Below are positions 34,199 through 42,600 of a stretch of 64,000 nt of DNA, piece by piece. Each line of letters starts with the position of its first letter. Positions within the stretch are counted from its first letter, which is position 1. The notes under the pieces are model-generated. The model saw nothing but the letters and a program-made list of their open reading frames with translations. It did not search any database and was not told where the DNA came from. Origin of the DNA: Gaiellasilicea sp037721555 (lineage in GTDB: Bacteria; Actinomycetota; Thermoleophilia; Gaiellales; Gaiellaceae); assembly GCA_037721555.1 (NCBI GenBank), contig JBBJOI010000012.1, forward strand, positions 20,564 through 84,563, in the 5' to 3' direction. A program made the translations under genes and the position numbers.

Positions 34199-34924
34199 TC
34201 ACTCGTCCTTCACCGTGTCCTCTTCTCGCAGGAAGCGGGCGAAGAAGAGGGCGAAGGCGGCAAAGAAGATCGTCGCCTGCTCGAGTGACATCGTCACGCC
34301 CGCGATCTGCTGGTCGACGAGCGGCTCCAGGCCCCACAGCTCCTTCGGTGCATCCGCGTAGAAGTCGTAGATCGGCTCCGGGATCAGAGCGAGCAGCAGG
34401 CCGATCGGGCTCGCGAGTGCGAACGCCGCGAAGAGGTAGCCGGCCTTGAAGCCGGGCGAGTGGCGGCCGTGCACGATCGGCCACCAGAGCAGGACGCCGG
34501 TCGCGAAGTAGAGCGCATGCTCGAGATGTAGGAGGGTGTGCGGGTTCCGGAGGGCTGCGTCGTAGGCCCAGGGCAGATGCCAGACGCTGTAATTCACGAC
34601 CCAGAGCAGGAGCGCGGGCACGGCCGGCACGCGCGGCAGCGTCGCAGCGAGCGCGGGCGGGATTGCAAGGACGACGAGTGCCGGCGCCCACTCGGCGAGG
34701 ACGACGTTCTGGAGGAGGTGGATCGAGAGGAGGTACTCGAGCGCGATCGTCTCGAGCGGCGTGATCGTCACCGCGAGCAGGAGCACAACGGCAGAGGCGA
34801 AGCAGAAGGTTCGCCACGCGTTCGCCGGGTAACGACGCAGCGCGAGCAGGTACGCCAGCGAAATGGCCGGGATCGCGACGAGTGCCTCGGCGTTCCACGA
34901 CCACGCGTACGGATCCGAGGCCAC
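34199..34924 (-). CDS. ctaG: Cytochrome c oxidase assembly protein, Caa3-type CtaG
   Basis: 241-aa membrane protein with about seven helices. Conserved elements: SIHLLQNVVLAEWAPAL (first His pair region), NYSVWHLPWAYDAALRNPHTLLHLEHALYFATGVLLWWPIV with several membrane His, and LVDQQIAGVTM near the end, all typical of the Caa3_CtaG family that helps assemble the copper centre of heme-copper oxidases. No oxidase subunits are nearby in this window. Confidence 0.85.
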   Translation of the reverse strand: MASDPYAWSWNAEALVAIPAISLAYLLALRRYPANAWRTFCFASAVVLLLAVTITPLETIALEYLLSIHLLQNVVLAEWAPALVVLAIPPALAATLPRVPAVPALLLWVVNYSVWHLPWAYDAALRNPHTLLHLEHALYFATGVLLWWPIVHGRHSPGFKAGYLFAAFALASPIGLLLALIPEPIYDFYADAPKELWGLEPLVDQQIAGVTMSLEQATIFFAAFALFFARFLREEDTVKDE

Positions 34925-34930
34925 GAGGCG

Positions 34931-35332
34931 CTAACCTACTTTGACGCTGCGCCCGTGGTGTAGTGGTAACACAAGAGCCTTCCAAGCTCTGGTCACCGGT
35001 TCGAACCCGGTCGGGCGCTCTGATGCTCTCTCTGGCGGCGCGTTAGGGAGCTTGATCGGCGAGGGGTCGATCGAACCGGCAGTGGGCTTGAGCTCGCCTG
35101 ACTCGAGGCCGGCTGCGATCTCTCGAGCGAGCGCTCGCGCTTCCGATTCCTGCTCCGGTCCGAGCACCGTGTTGAGCGTCGCCAGAACCTCCTCGCCTGC
35201 GCGCACCTCGATGCCGACGGTGTCGCTCCGGTCGCGGATGTAGTCGTCGCTGACCACGCCAACCTCGATCTCGACGCCGCGTCCGTCCGGAAGCGTGACG
35301 GTCTCGTGGATCGGGTGTCCGCGTAGGCTCAT
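34931..35332 (-). CDS. Small conserved-looking protein whose frame runs through tRNA-Gly
   Basis: 133 aa from ATG 35332. The first 100 residues look like a real beta/alpha protein (ETVTLPDGRGVEIEVGVVSDD, NTVLGPEQESEARALAREIAAGLESGEL). The last 35 or so residues are the antisense of tRNA-Gly (GFEPVTRAWKALVLPLHHG) and are unlikely to matter. The true stop may have been lost, or the overlap is tolerated. Divergent from the AI-2E permease by 61 bp. Function unknown. Confidence 0.55.
   Translation of the reverse strand: MSLRGHPIHETVTLPDGRGVEIEVGVVSDDYIRDRSDTVGIEVRAGEEVLATLNTVLGPEQESEARALAREIAAGLESGELKPTAGSIDPSPIKLPNAPPERASERPTGFEPVTRAWKALVLPLHHGRSVKVG
34949..35019 (+). tRNA. tRNA-Gly (anticodon TCC)
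   Basis: Acceptor GCGCCCG (34949-34955) pairs with CGGGCGC (35012-35018), D-arm TGTAGTGGTAACACA, anticodon stem AGAGC/GCTCT around CTTCCAA with TCC at 34981-34983, T-arm ACCGGTTCGAACCCGGT, discriminator T. Lies antisense inside the 3' part of a minus-strand reading frame. Confidence 0.94.
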
Positions 35333-35393
35333 CCGCCGCTATCTCCCCCGAAAGAGTGCCGGAAACATCCGACACGACCCCTATCCTCGGCTC

Positions 35394-36467
35394 GTGGAGG
35401 AGCGTTTCATCCGCTTCCGGCCGCGCGCGATCCTCTCGGTGCTCGGGATCATCCTCGCGGCGGTCGTGATGATCGAGATCGTCCAGGTCGCCCGCGGCGT
35501 CCTGATCTGGATCTTCATCGCGATCTTCCTCGCCCTCGCGCTGAACCCGGCCGTGAGCTGGCTCCAAGGTCACGGTGTCCGGCGGCGCGGCCTCGCGGTC
35601 TTGATCACGTACGTCGGCGCGCTGATCGCGATCGGCGCGATGACGGCGCTGTTCGTGCCGATTCTCGTCGAGCAGATCGACAGCTTCATCCAGGCGGTTC
35701 CCGGCTACGTCGAGGACATCACGACCGGGCGTGGTCGGCTCGGCTTCCTCGAGGAGGAGTACCAGATCACCGAGCGGGTACGAAAGGCCGTTGGCGACGG
35801 TGGCGCCAGCCGACTCCTGGGCATCTCCGGCACGGCGCTCGCGGTGACGAAGGGAGTGGTCACGGTGATCGTCGGGACGGTCACGATCGCCTTCCTGACG
35901 CTCTTCATGCTGCTCGAGGGCCCCGCCTGGGTCGAGCGCTTCTACGGTCTGCTGCCCGCCCACAGCCAGCCGCGCTGGCGCGCCGTCGGTCACGACATCT
36001 ACCGGACGGTCGGCGGCTACGTCAGCGGCAATCTCGCGATCAGCCTCATCGCCGGCGTCGTGTCGACGCTCGTTCTCCTCGTGCTCGGCGTTCCCTTCGC
36101 GGTCGCCCTCGGCCTGCTCGTCGCGCTGCTCGACCTGATCCCGCTCGCCGGCGCGACGATCGCCGCAATCATCGTCACGACGGTCGGCTTCCTCGACTCG
36201 ACGACGTCCGGAATCGTGCTGCTCATCTTCTTCCTGCTCTACCAACAGCTCGAGAACCACGTCCTCCAGCCGGTCGTCTACGGGCGAACGGTTCAGCTCT
36301 CGCCGCTCGCGGTCCTGATCGCCGTGCTGATCGGGGCAGAGCTGGCGGGTGTGATCGGGGCGCTCGCCGCGATCCCGGTCGCCGGGACGATTCAGGTGAT
36401 CCTGGTCGACTGGCTGAAGCACCGCCGGGGCCGGATCGTCGAGCCCGCCGCGCTCGACACGAGCTGA
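35394..36467 (+). CDS. AI-2E family (PerM/TqsA-like) membrane transporter
   Basis: 357 aa with about eight helices and a soluble periplasm-facing segment at about 95-150 (IQAVPGYVEDITTGRG...). The C-terminal core GLLVALLDLIPLAGATIAAIIVTTVGF and LLYQQLENHVLQPVVYGRTVQLSPLAVLIAVLIG matches the family. Members export autoinducer-2 or act as Na+/H+ antiporters; the substrate here is unknown. GTG at 35394 chosen. A short CCCTCG/CGAGGG hairpin follows at 36479-36492. Confidence 0.85.
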   Translation: MEERFIRFRPRAILSVLGIILAAVVMIEIVQVARGVLIWIFIAIFLALALNPAVSWLQGHGVRRRGLAVLITYVGALIAIGAMTALFVPILVEQIDSFIQAVPGYVEDITTGRGRLGFLEEEYQITERVRKAVGDGGASRLLGISGTALAVTKGVVTVIVGTVTIAFLTLFMLLEGPAWVERFYGLLPAHSQPRWRAVGHDIYRTVGGYVSGNLAISLIAGVVSTLVLLVLGVPFAVALGLLVALLDLIPLAGATIAAIIVTTVGFLDSTTSGIVLLIFFLLYQQLENHVLQPVVYGRTVQLSPLAVLIAVLIGAELAGVIGALAAIPVAGTIQVILVDWLKHRRGRIVEPAALDTS

Positions 36468-36527
36468 CACTGATTTTCCCCTCGAACGAGGGATCTGCGT
36501 TTCTCGCTGCCGGCCGATTTCTCAGGC

Positions 36528-37049
36528 GTGCGGCTCGTAGCTCTCTTCTTCGTGGCGCTCCTCGCGCTCGCGACGGCGGCCGGTACGGGCGCCGCCGGCA
36601 CGGCTCCCGAACGCTCGAGCGCCGTCGCGCAGCTGGAGCGGCTCGTACTCGTCGAGCTGAACAGCGTTCGGCGCACTAACGGCCTCTCGCCCCTTCGGGC
36701 CTCGGCTCCGCTCTCGGCGGCCGCGCAGAACCATTCGCGGGCGATGGGCCGGTTCGGCTTCTTCGCGCACGAGTCGCGTGACGGCTCGCCATTCCAGGAG
36801 CGCGTCCGCCAGTTCTACGGGCCCAAGAACGGACGCTGGTCTGTCGGCGAGAACCTGCTGTGGGCGACGGCCGGCATCGCCGCGAAGAAGGCGGTCGAGC
36901 TCTGGATGCAGAGCCCCGGGCACCGGGAGAACATCCTGACTCCCCGTTGGCGCGAGATCGGCCTCGCCGCCGTCTCTGTTGCCGGCGCGCCGGGAGTGTT
37001 CGGCGGCCGCGACGTCGTGATCGTCACGACGGACTTCGGCGTCAGGTAG
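36528..37049 (+). CDS. Secreted CAP/SCP-domain protein
   Basis: 173 aa: signal peptide to about residue 23 (ATAAGTGAAG), then a CAP domain with LNSVRRTNGLSPLRAS, AAAQNHSRAMGRFGFFAHESRDGSPF, GENLLWAT, MQSPGHRENILTPRWREIGL and terminal IVTTDFGVR. Same architecture as the protein at 30869-31342. The 3' end overlaps the convergent aceK gene by 8 bp. GTG start. Confidence 0.85.
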   Translation: MRLVALFFVALLALATAAGTGAAGTAPERSSAVAQLERLVLVELNSVRRTNGLSPLRASAPLSAAAQNHSRAMGRFGFFAHESRDGSPFQERVRQFYGPKNGRWSVGENLLWATAGIAAKKAVELWMQSPGHRENILTPRWREIGLAAVSVAGAPGVFGGRDVVIVTTDFGVR

Positions 37050-38814
37050 CGCCCTGAGGCGTGCCCGCGTCGTAGCGGTTGCAGAAGCGCGACGACTCCG
37101 GGTACGGGAAGAAGTCGACGATCTCGCCCGCTGCCACGCGCCGCTGGCAGTCTTGCCAGAACTCGGGCCGAAGCAGCTCCTCGTGATGGCTGAGGAAGGA
37201 GTCCCGTAGCGGCGGGCTGGCGAGCAGGAACGTCGCGAACTCCTCCGGGAACACGTCAGAGGGGCCTACGGGGTACCACGTCTCGTCCGAGAGCTCGGCC
37301 TCCGGGGTCGGAGCCGGCGGGATGCTCCGGAAGACACAATCGGTGAGGTACTCGATCTCGTCGTAGTCGTAGAACTCGACCCGCCCATGGCGGTTGAGTC
37401 CGAAGTTCCTCCACAGCAGGTCGCCCGCGAACACGTTCGCGATCGCGAGCTCCCGGATCGCGTTCCCGTACTCTCGCACTGCGGCATCGAGCTGCTCCGG
37501 CGTTGCCTCCGCGAGATGAATGTTGAGCGGGATCAACCTGCGCTCCACGTAGCAGTGCCTGACGAGGATGCCCTCGCCGTCGAACGCAATCGTCGAAGGG
37601 GCCAGCTCGTCCAGCTGCTCGAGGAGCTCGGGGGCGAAGCGTGCGGCGGGCAGGACGAGATCGACGAACTCGAGGACATCCGTCATCCGCCCGACCCGAT
37701 CCACCTCCTTCAGCATGCGGAACTTCTGCCTCACGGTCGCGCGGTCGCTCCGCTTGCCCGGCCCGAACACGTCCTTGATCACCTTGAACACGTACGGGTA
37801 CGAGGGCAGGTTGAACACGTGCATCACCTGGCCTCGCGTGCCGGGCGCCTCGACGAAGAGATCCTCCGAGTGATGCAAGTGGTGCAGGAGGTCGCGGAAG
37901 AAGAGGGTTTTGCCCTGGCCTCCCAGGCCGAGCGCCGTGTAGAGCTCGGACCGCGGTTTCCGCGGCAGGATCCCCTGCAGGAACTGCACGTACCCGGATG
38001 GCACGTCCATGTCGACCATGAAGTACGCGCGGGAGAGCGAGAAGAGAACGCTCAGTTGCTCGCGGTCGAGCAGCACCGTGTCGAGCACGAGCGCACCGGC
38101 TTCGTCGTGTAGGACCGGGACGGCGAACGGCGTCTCCTCGTGGCCGTCCACGAAGTTCCCGATCACGTACGCCGCCTTGTTGCGGTAGAACGGCGAGCTC
38201 AGTACCTGTACCTGCTGGTGTGGCGCCGATGACGACGTGCGCCGGCCGAGCCGCTCCAGCAGGGCGCGGGAGACGTAGCCGGCGTCCCGCTCGAGGTCGC
38301 CGAACGGCAGAGTCCAGCCGAAGTCTCGGAACACCTGGACGAGCGTCGCCTGCACGCCAAGCTCCCTCGGGTAGTAGCTGCGGTAGTTCGGGGGGTCGGA
38401 TGGGATGTACTCGGTTGACGCTGAGGCGCGGACGAAGATGAAGTCGTTGTGCGCATACGTCCGGTCGAGGACGCGGGTCACGACGGAGTTGAAGAACGTC
38501 TCGGCGAGCTCCGGCCGCTTGTGCTCGTGGAGCAGCCCGATGAACCGAAGCTTCACCTGCTGCCACGTCGCGTCGTCCAGAGGCTCGGCCGAGAGCTCGG
38601 CCCGGAGCCGGTCGGCATATTCCTCCACGCGGCTGTCGTAGTAGCGGACACGCTGAGGCACCGCCTGCTGCGCTTCGGCCCAGGCTGCGCGCTCGAACCG
38701 CTCCTTCGCCTGCGCGCTCGTCTCGCGGAAGAGCCGGTAGTGGCGGTCGAAGCCTTCGATCAAGGTCTCGGCCACGCGCTCGGCGACCCGATCGCGTGCG
38801 GCCGCCGCCTCCAT
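37042..38814 (-). CDS. aceK: Isocitrate dehydrogenase kinase/phosphatase
   Basis: 590 aa, close to the 578 of E. coli AceK. It phosphorylates Icd to divert isocitrate into the glyoxylate shunt and also reverses this. The N-terminal regulatory half has EYIPSDPPNYRSYYP. The kinase core contains the ATP loop ALGLGGQGKTLFFRDLLHHL (about 294-313), the lysine strand YPYVFKVIKD and the catalytic loop AGDLLWRNFGLNRHGRVEFYDYDEIEYLTDC. It diverges from icd across 91 bp, so kinase and target are neighbours. Best known from Proteobacteria. No aceA/aceB is present in this window. Confidence 0.93.
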   Translation of the reverse strand: MEAAAARDRVAERVAETLIEGFDRHYRLFRETSAQAKERFERAAWAEAQQAVPQRVRYYDSRVEEYADRLRAELSAEPLDDATWQQVKLRFIGLLHEHKRPELAETFFNSVVTRVLDRTYAHNDFIFVRASASTEYIPSDPPNYRSYYPRELGVQATLVQVFRDFGWTLPFGDLERDAGYVSRALLERLGRRTSSSAPHQQVQVLSSPFYRNKAAYVIGNFVDGHEETPFAVPVLHDEAGALVLDTVLLDREQLSVLFSLSRAYFMVDMDVPSGYVQFLQGILPRKPRSELYTALGLGGQGKTLFFRDLLHHLHHSEDLFVEAPGTRGQVMHVFNLPSYPYVFKVIKDVFGPGKRSDRATVRQKFRMLKEVDRVGRMTDVLEFVDLVLPAARFAPELLEQLDELAPSTIAFDGEGILVRHCYVERRLIPLNIHLAEATPEQLDAAVREYGNAIRELAIANVFAGDLLWRNFGLNRHGRVEFYDYDEIEYLTDCVFRSIPPAPTPEAELSDETWYPVGPSDVFPEEFATFLLASPPLRDSFLSHHEELLRPEFWQDCQRRVAAGEIVDFFPYPESSRFCNRYDAGTPQGAT

Positions 38815-38856
38815 GCTCGAAGCCTAGAGGCTCAGCGTCCCGTAGGTTTCGGGCTG

Positions 38857-38874
38857 AGAAGCTCTAGAGCTTCT
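38857..38874. promoter_or_regulatory. 18-bp perfect palindrome between aceK and icd
   Basis: AGAAGCTCTAGAGCTTCT equals its own reverse complement. It sits in the 91-bp divergent gap, 43 bp from the aceK start and 32 bp from the icd start, an ideal place for a dimeric repressor or activator that sets both genes. A second imperfect stem (CTCAG...CTGAG, 38831-38858) overlaps its edge. Binding protein unknown. Confidence 0.5.
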
Positions 38875-38905
38875 TAAGCGACCCGACCGAGCGAGAGGAA
38901 CCCGA

Positions 38906-40153
38906 GTGAGCACCGTGTCCCACATTTCCGTGCCGGCCGGAGGCGAGAGGATCGTTTCCGGCGAGCCCGTCCCCGCCAACCCCATCATCCCGTTCATCGA
39001 GGGTGACGGGATCGGCGTCGACATCACGCCGGTGATGAAGGACGTCGTCGATGCGGCCGTCGAGAGGGCCTACGGCGGCGACCGCGGGATCTGCTGGCTG
39101 GAGGTCTACGCCGGCGAGAAGTCGACCCAGCTCTACGGCGCGGACGTGTGGCTCCCCGACGAGACGCTCGAGGCCGTGAAGGAGTTCTCGGTTTCGATCA
39201 AGGGGCCGATGACGACGCCGGTGGGTGGTGGCATCCGCTCCCTCAACGTGGCGCTCCGCCAGCAGCTCGACCTCTACGTGTGCCTCCGCCCGGTGCGGTA
39301 TTTCCGCGGCGTCCCGAGCCCGCTGAAGGATCCCTCCCAGACGAACATGGTGATCTTCCGCGAGAACACGGAGGACATCTACGCCGGGATCGAGTGGGAG
39401 GCGGAGTCCGATGAAGCGCGGAGGGTGATCTCCTTCCTGCAGGACGAGCTGGGAGTTCGCAAGATCCGCTTTCCGGAGACGTCGGGAATCGGCGTCAAGC
39501 CCGTGTCACGCGAGGGCACCGAGCGTCTCGTCCGCAAGGCGCTCCAGTACGCGGTCGATCACGATCGTCGCTCGGTGACGCTCGTCCACAAGGGCAACAT
39601 CATGAAGTACACGGAAGGGGCGTTCCGGGATTGGGGCTACGGCCTGGCGGAGGCGGAGTTCGGCGCCCTCCCGCTCGATGGCGGACCGTGGAAGACGTTC
39701 ACCAATCCGAACACCGGCCGCGAGATCACGATCAAAGATGCGATCGCCGACGCCTTCCTGCAGCAGATCCTGCTGCGGCCGGCGGAGTACGACGTGATCG
39801 CGACGCTCAATCTGAACGGGGACTACATCTCGGACGCGCTCGCGGCGCAGGTGGGCGGGATCGGCATCGCACCTGGCGCCAACATGTCCGACGAGATCGC
39901 GATGTTCGAGGCGACGCACGGCACAGCGCCGAAGTACGCCGGGCAGGACAAGGTCAATCCCGGCTCGCTGATCCTCTCCGCGGAGATGATGCTCCGCCAC
40001 CTCGGGTGGACGGAGGCGGCGGACCTGATCATCTCGTCGATCGAGGCGACGATCGGGGACAAGCTCGTGACCTACGACTTCGCTCGCCTGCTCGAGGGTG
40101 CCACCGAGGTGTCGAGCTCGGCCTTCGGCCGGGCGATGATCGAACGGATGTAG
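38906..40153 (+). CDS. icd: NADP-dependent isocitrate dehydrogenase
   Basis: 415 aa, E. coli-type homodimeric enzyme (not the monomeric form common in actinobacteria) converting isocitrate to 2-oxoglutarate and CO2. The substrate loop GGIRSLNVALRQ carries Ser112, the counterpart of E. coli Ser113 that AceK phosphorylates; downstream LCLRPVRYF-type, FRENTEDIYAGIEW, DK/LVHKGNIMKYTEGAF and NLNGDYISDALAAQVGGIGIAPGAN segments complete the active site. GTG start at 38906. Confidence 0.95.
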   Translation: MSTVSHISVPAGGERIVSGEPVPANPIIPFIEGDGIGVDITPVMKDVVDAAVERAYGGDRGICWLEVYAGEKSTQLYGADVWLPDETLEAVKEFSVSIKGPMTTPVGGGIRSLNVALRQQLDLYVCLRPVRYFRGVPSPLKDPSQTNMVIFRENTEDIYAGIEWEAESDEARRVISFLQDELGVRKIRFPETSGIGVKPVSREGTERLVRKALQYAVDHDRRSVTLVHKGNIMKYTEGAFRDWGYGLAEAEFGALPLDGGPWKTFTNPNTGREITIKDAIADAFLQQILLRPAEYDVIATLNLNGDYISDALAAQVGGIGIAPGANMSDEIAMFEATHGTAPKYAGQDKVNPGSLILSAEMMLRHLGWTEAADLIISSIEATIGDKLVTYDFARLLEGATEVSSSAFGRAMIERM

Positions 40154-40220
40154 CCCGAACGGATGTACACGGGCGGACGGCGGCGCTCCCCCAGGGGCGC
40201 CGCCGTCCAGCCGCTCTCGA

Positions 40221-41735
40221 CTACGGGCCGGTCAACAGCAGCAGCTGACCGTCCTCGACCGTGTTCGGCTTCGGCGTCGCCGTCGGCGCGTGCGCCTGCA
40301 CGTCGAAGAGCCACGTGTCCTCGCCGAACAGCGCGCTCGCATCGATGATGCCGCTCGTCTCCCAGACGCCCGGAAGCACCGGGACGCCGTCCCGGCCGGG
40401 CGGGTCGAGCTCGACGATACGCTGTGCCGACGCGACGTTGGGGCCGCGGCCCGAGACGTCGAACCGCCAGATCGAGCCGTCACGGCCCTTCGCGGCCATC
40501 ACCGGCCGGCTCTCGGCGGTTCCGTCCTCCTGAACCATCAGATACTCGCCGCTGATGTCGATGTTGTCCGGACTGACGGCAATGTCGCCGCCGCGAGCCA
40601 CGATCTGGTCGGCGTTGTACTCGACCTCGAGCGTGCCCGTGCCGGTGGGGCTGAACGGGTTCAGCTTCAGCGAATAGAGCCGGCCGAGCTCGTTGGCACC
40701 CGCGGCACCACCGGTCGTTACGAACAGGAACTGGTGCGGGTCGTCCGGCACAAACGCGCCGTCCTCGGGCCGGGCGAAGCGGAAGGCACCGACTGCGTCG
40801 CTCGCTGCCTCGAGCTGTGCCTCGTCCAGGTCACCGGCGTTCGGGATCAGCTCCCACTCGACGCGCATCGAGCCGTTCCGGAACGTGGCCTCGTCCGGGT
40901 TGCCGGAGTGAGCCGGCACGAGCACGTACAGCTGCCCGTTGTCGAGCCCGTTTCGGCGCAGAACGCTCGCGCCCTGGCTTCGATCCTTGCGGCCGACGTA
41001 CATGTAGACCTGGCTGTTCTCGACGGCCGGATCGAGAGCGTTGGGCCCGTCCTCCATCCCCATCGCGACCGTGAGGTTGCCGCTCGTGGGCTGGATCAGG
41101 GTGTTCTCCCAGGCGAAGCGACCGAGCTTCGGCAGGGTGTGCAGCTCGTTGTCGAAGATTGCGACGGCGAGACCACCCTTGCCGTCGAACGTGCTCGCCG
41201 GCGTACCGTCCTCCTCGTTCGTGAGGTAGATGTAGCGGTCGAAGCCGTGCTCGGGTCCCGCCAGCGAGCCCGAGCAGAAGCGCGAGAACGCCCGGGTCGT
41301 GTTCCCGACTTCCGGCGCGGGGCCGACGAACGTGTTCTCGTTGTAGATCACGTCGTAGGCGCGGTCGCCGGAGATGACGTTCCCCTGCGCCCCGAGGACG
41401 AGCTTGGACACGTGTGCGCCTCGGTTGAGTGGCCGACCGACGAGCGGCTCCGACAGCGTCGCGGACCGCAGCTCATGGTTCATGAAGACCGTCTTCGTCC
41501 CGTTGGAGTTCGGATGCGCCCCGAGCCCGTCCGGAATGCCGACCATCTGGTACTCCCGGGTGGGGTTGCTGGTCTCCGGGACCGTATCGCCCACCGACAG
41601 GAGCCGCGTGGTGTCGTAGCCGCCCGAGATGCCGACGGCGTAGTCCTTGATCGGCGCGATCGCTGCACCCGCGGCGGCGGCGGCTGTCAAGACCGCAGCT
41701 GTTGTCGCAACGAGCGCCTGCCTGCTTCTCCACAT
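40221..41735 (-). CDS. PhoX/DUF839-like exported protein
   Basis: 504 aa with a signal peptide (to about residue 26, AAAAAGAAIA). The mature part shows FMNHELRSATLSEPL, SRFCSGSLAGPEHGFDRYIYLTNEEDG, MGMEDGPNALDPAVENSQVYMYVGRKD and GGDIAVSPDNIDISGEYLMVQEDGT, the pattern of DUF839/PhoX-type calcium-dependent phosphatases with Glu/Asp-rich metal-site loops. Strong SD AAGGGGAG before the ATG at 41735. Whether it is a phosphatase here is an inference from the family. Confidence 0.75.
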   Translation of the reverse strand: MWRSRQALVATTAAVLTAAAAAGAAIAPIKDYAVGISGGYDTTRLLSVGDTVPETSNPTREYQMVGIPDGLGAHPNSNGTKTVFMNHELRSATLSEPLVGRPLNRGAHVSKLVLGAQGNVISGDRAYDVIYNENTFVGPAPEVGNTTRAFSRFCSGSLAGPEHGFDRYIYLTNEEDGTPASTFDGKGGLAVAIFDNELHTLPKLGRFAWENTLIQPTSGNLTVAMGMEDGPNALDPAVENSQVYMYVGRKDRSQGASVLRRNGLDNGQLYVLVPAHSGNPDEATFRNGSMRVEWELIPNAGDLDEAQLEAASDAVGAFRFARPEDGAFVPDDPHQFLFVTTGGAAGANELGRLYSLKLNPFSPTGTGTLEVEYNADQIVARGGDIAVSPDNIDISGEYLMVQEDGTAESRPVMAAKGRDGSIWRFDVSGRGPNVASAQRIVELDPPGRDGVPVLPGVWETSGIIDASALFGEDTWLFDVQAHAPTATPKPNTVEDGQLLLLTGP

Positions 41736-41868
41736 GTGTTGCTCCCCTTCTTCGTTGGTCTTCCAGGCGGCGCCATCGTCCTGCTGCGGCCAAGCAGCGT
41801 GGTCGTCCGGGTGGTGAAGCGCCCGTGTCGGTTCGGTGACGCGTCCCTCTGCTACCATTGGGCGCACG

Positions 41869-41956
41869 AACGGGGAGCTCGGGGCAACCGGGCTGAGAGG
41901 GCGGATTTCGCGCGCCGCCGACCCGAGAACCTGATCTGGGTAATGCCAGCGGAGGA
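41869..41956 (+). ncRNA. TPP riboswitch (THI element)
   Basis: Conserved parts: GGGGAGC at the 5' side, CTGAGA (41893-41898), a variable stem (GGCGGATTTCGCGCGCCGCC), and ACCTGATCTGGGTAATGCCAGCGGAGGAA (41929-41957). The SD GGAGG of the downstream GTG (41951-41955) is the very end of the aptamer, so thiamine diphosphate binding can hide the ribosome site: translational control. Controls thiN-thiB-thiP-thiQ. Confidence 0.93.
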
Positions 41957-41961
41957 ATCGA

Positions 41962-42600
41962 GTGCAGCAAGACACCGTGATGGTCGTCGCCGGCGGGGGA
42001 GCCGCTCCCAGCACTGCCGTGCTTCCGTCGGCGTCTACCGTGATCGCAGCCGACGGGGGAGTTGACCTCGCGCTCGCGCTCGGCCTACATCCGGACGTCG
42101 TCGTCGGCGATTTCGACTCGGCCTCGTCGGAGGGAATCGCGGCGGCAGAGGCCGCCGGCGCGCGCATCGTCCGGCACTCGCCCGACAAGGACGCGACCGA
42201 CCTGGAGCTGGCCCTGGAGGAGGCTGCAGCGCTCGGGCCGCGCCGGCTCGTCGTCGTCGGGGTGGAGGGCGGTCGTCTGGACCATTTGATCGCAGGGCTG
42301 CTCCTCCTCGGCTCCGAGCGCTACGCCGACTTCGAGCTGGAGGCCCTGGTCGGCCGAGCTCGGGCGTATGTCGTCCGTTCCGAGCGCGAGCTCGCAGGTG
42401 AGCCCGGTGAGCTCGTGTCGCTGCTCGCGCTCCACGGGCCGGCGGAAGGCGTGGTGACTGAGGGACTCGTCTTTCCCCTGCGACACGAGACGCTCCTACC
42501 CGGGTCGAGCCGCGGTGTGTCGAATCTCTTCACCGGTGTCACAGCGCGGCTCTCACTCGAGCGCGGCGTGCTCCTCGCCCTCTGCCCGGGACGCGCATGA
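41962..42600 (+). CDS. thiN: Thiamine pyrophosphokinase
   Basis: 212 aa. Transfers pyrophosphate from ATP to thiamine, making TPP directly. Motifs of the TPK catalytic domain: VIAADGGVDLALALGLHPDVVVGDFDSAS, PDKDATDLELALEEAAALG, GGRLDHLIAGLLLL; C-terminal beta domain with LVSLLALHGPAEGVVTEGL and GSSRGVSNLF. GTG start 6 nt after the SD embedded in the riboswitch. Overlaps thiB by 4 bp (ATGA). Confidence 0.92.
   Translation: MQQDTVMVVAGGGAAPSTAVLPSASTVIAADGGVDLALALGLHPDVVVGDFDSASSEGIAAAEAAGARIVRHSPDKDATDLELALEEAAALGPRRLVVVGVEGGRLDHLIAGLLLLGSERYADFELEALVGRARAYVVRSERELAGEPGELVSLLALHGPAEGVVTEGLVFPLRHETLLPGSSRGVSNLFTGVTARLSLERGVLLALCPGRA

Noticed and set aside
40290..42065. 591-codon plus-strand frame opposite the PhoX-like gene
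   Set aside because: Runs through the riboswitch and into thiN in the wrong frame; composition typical of antisense.
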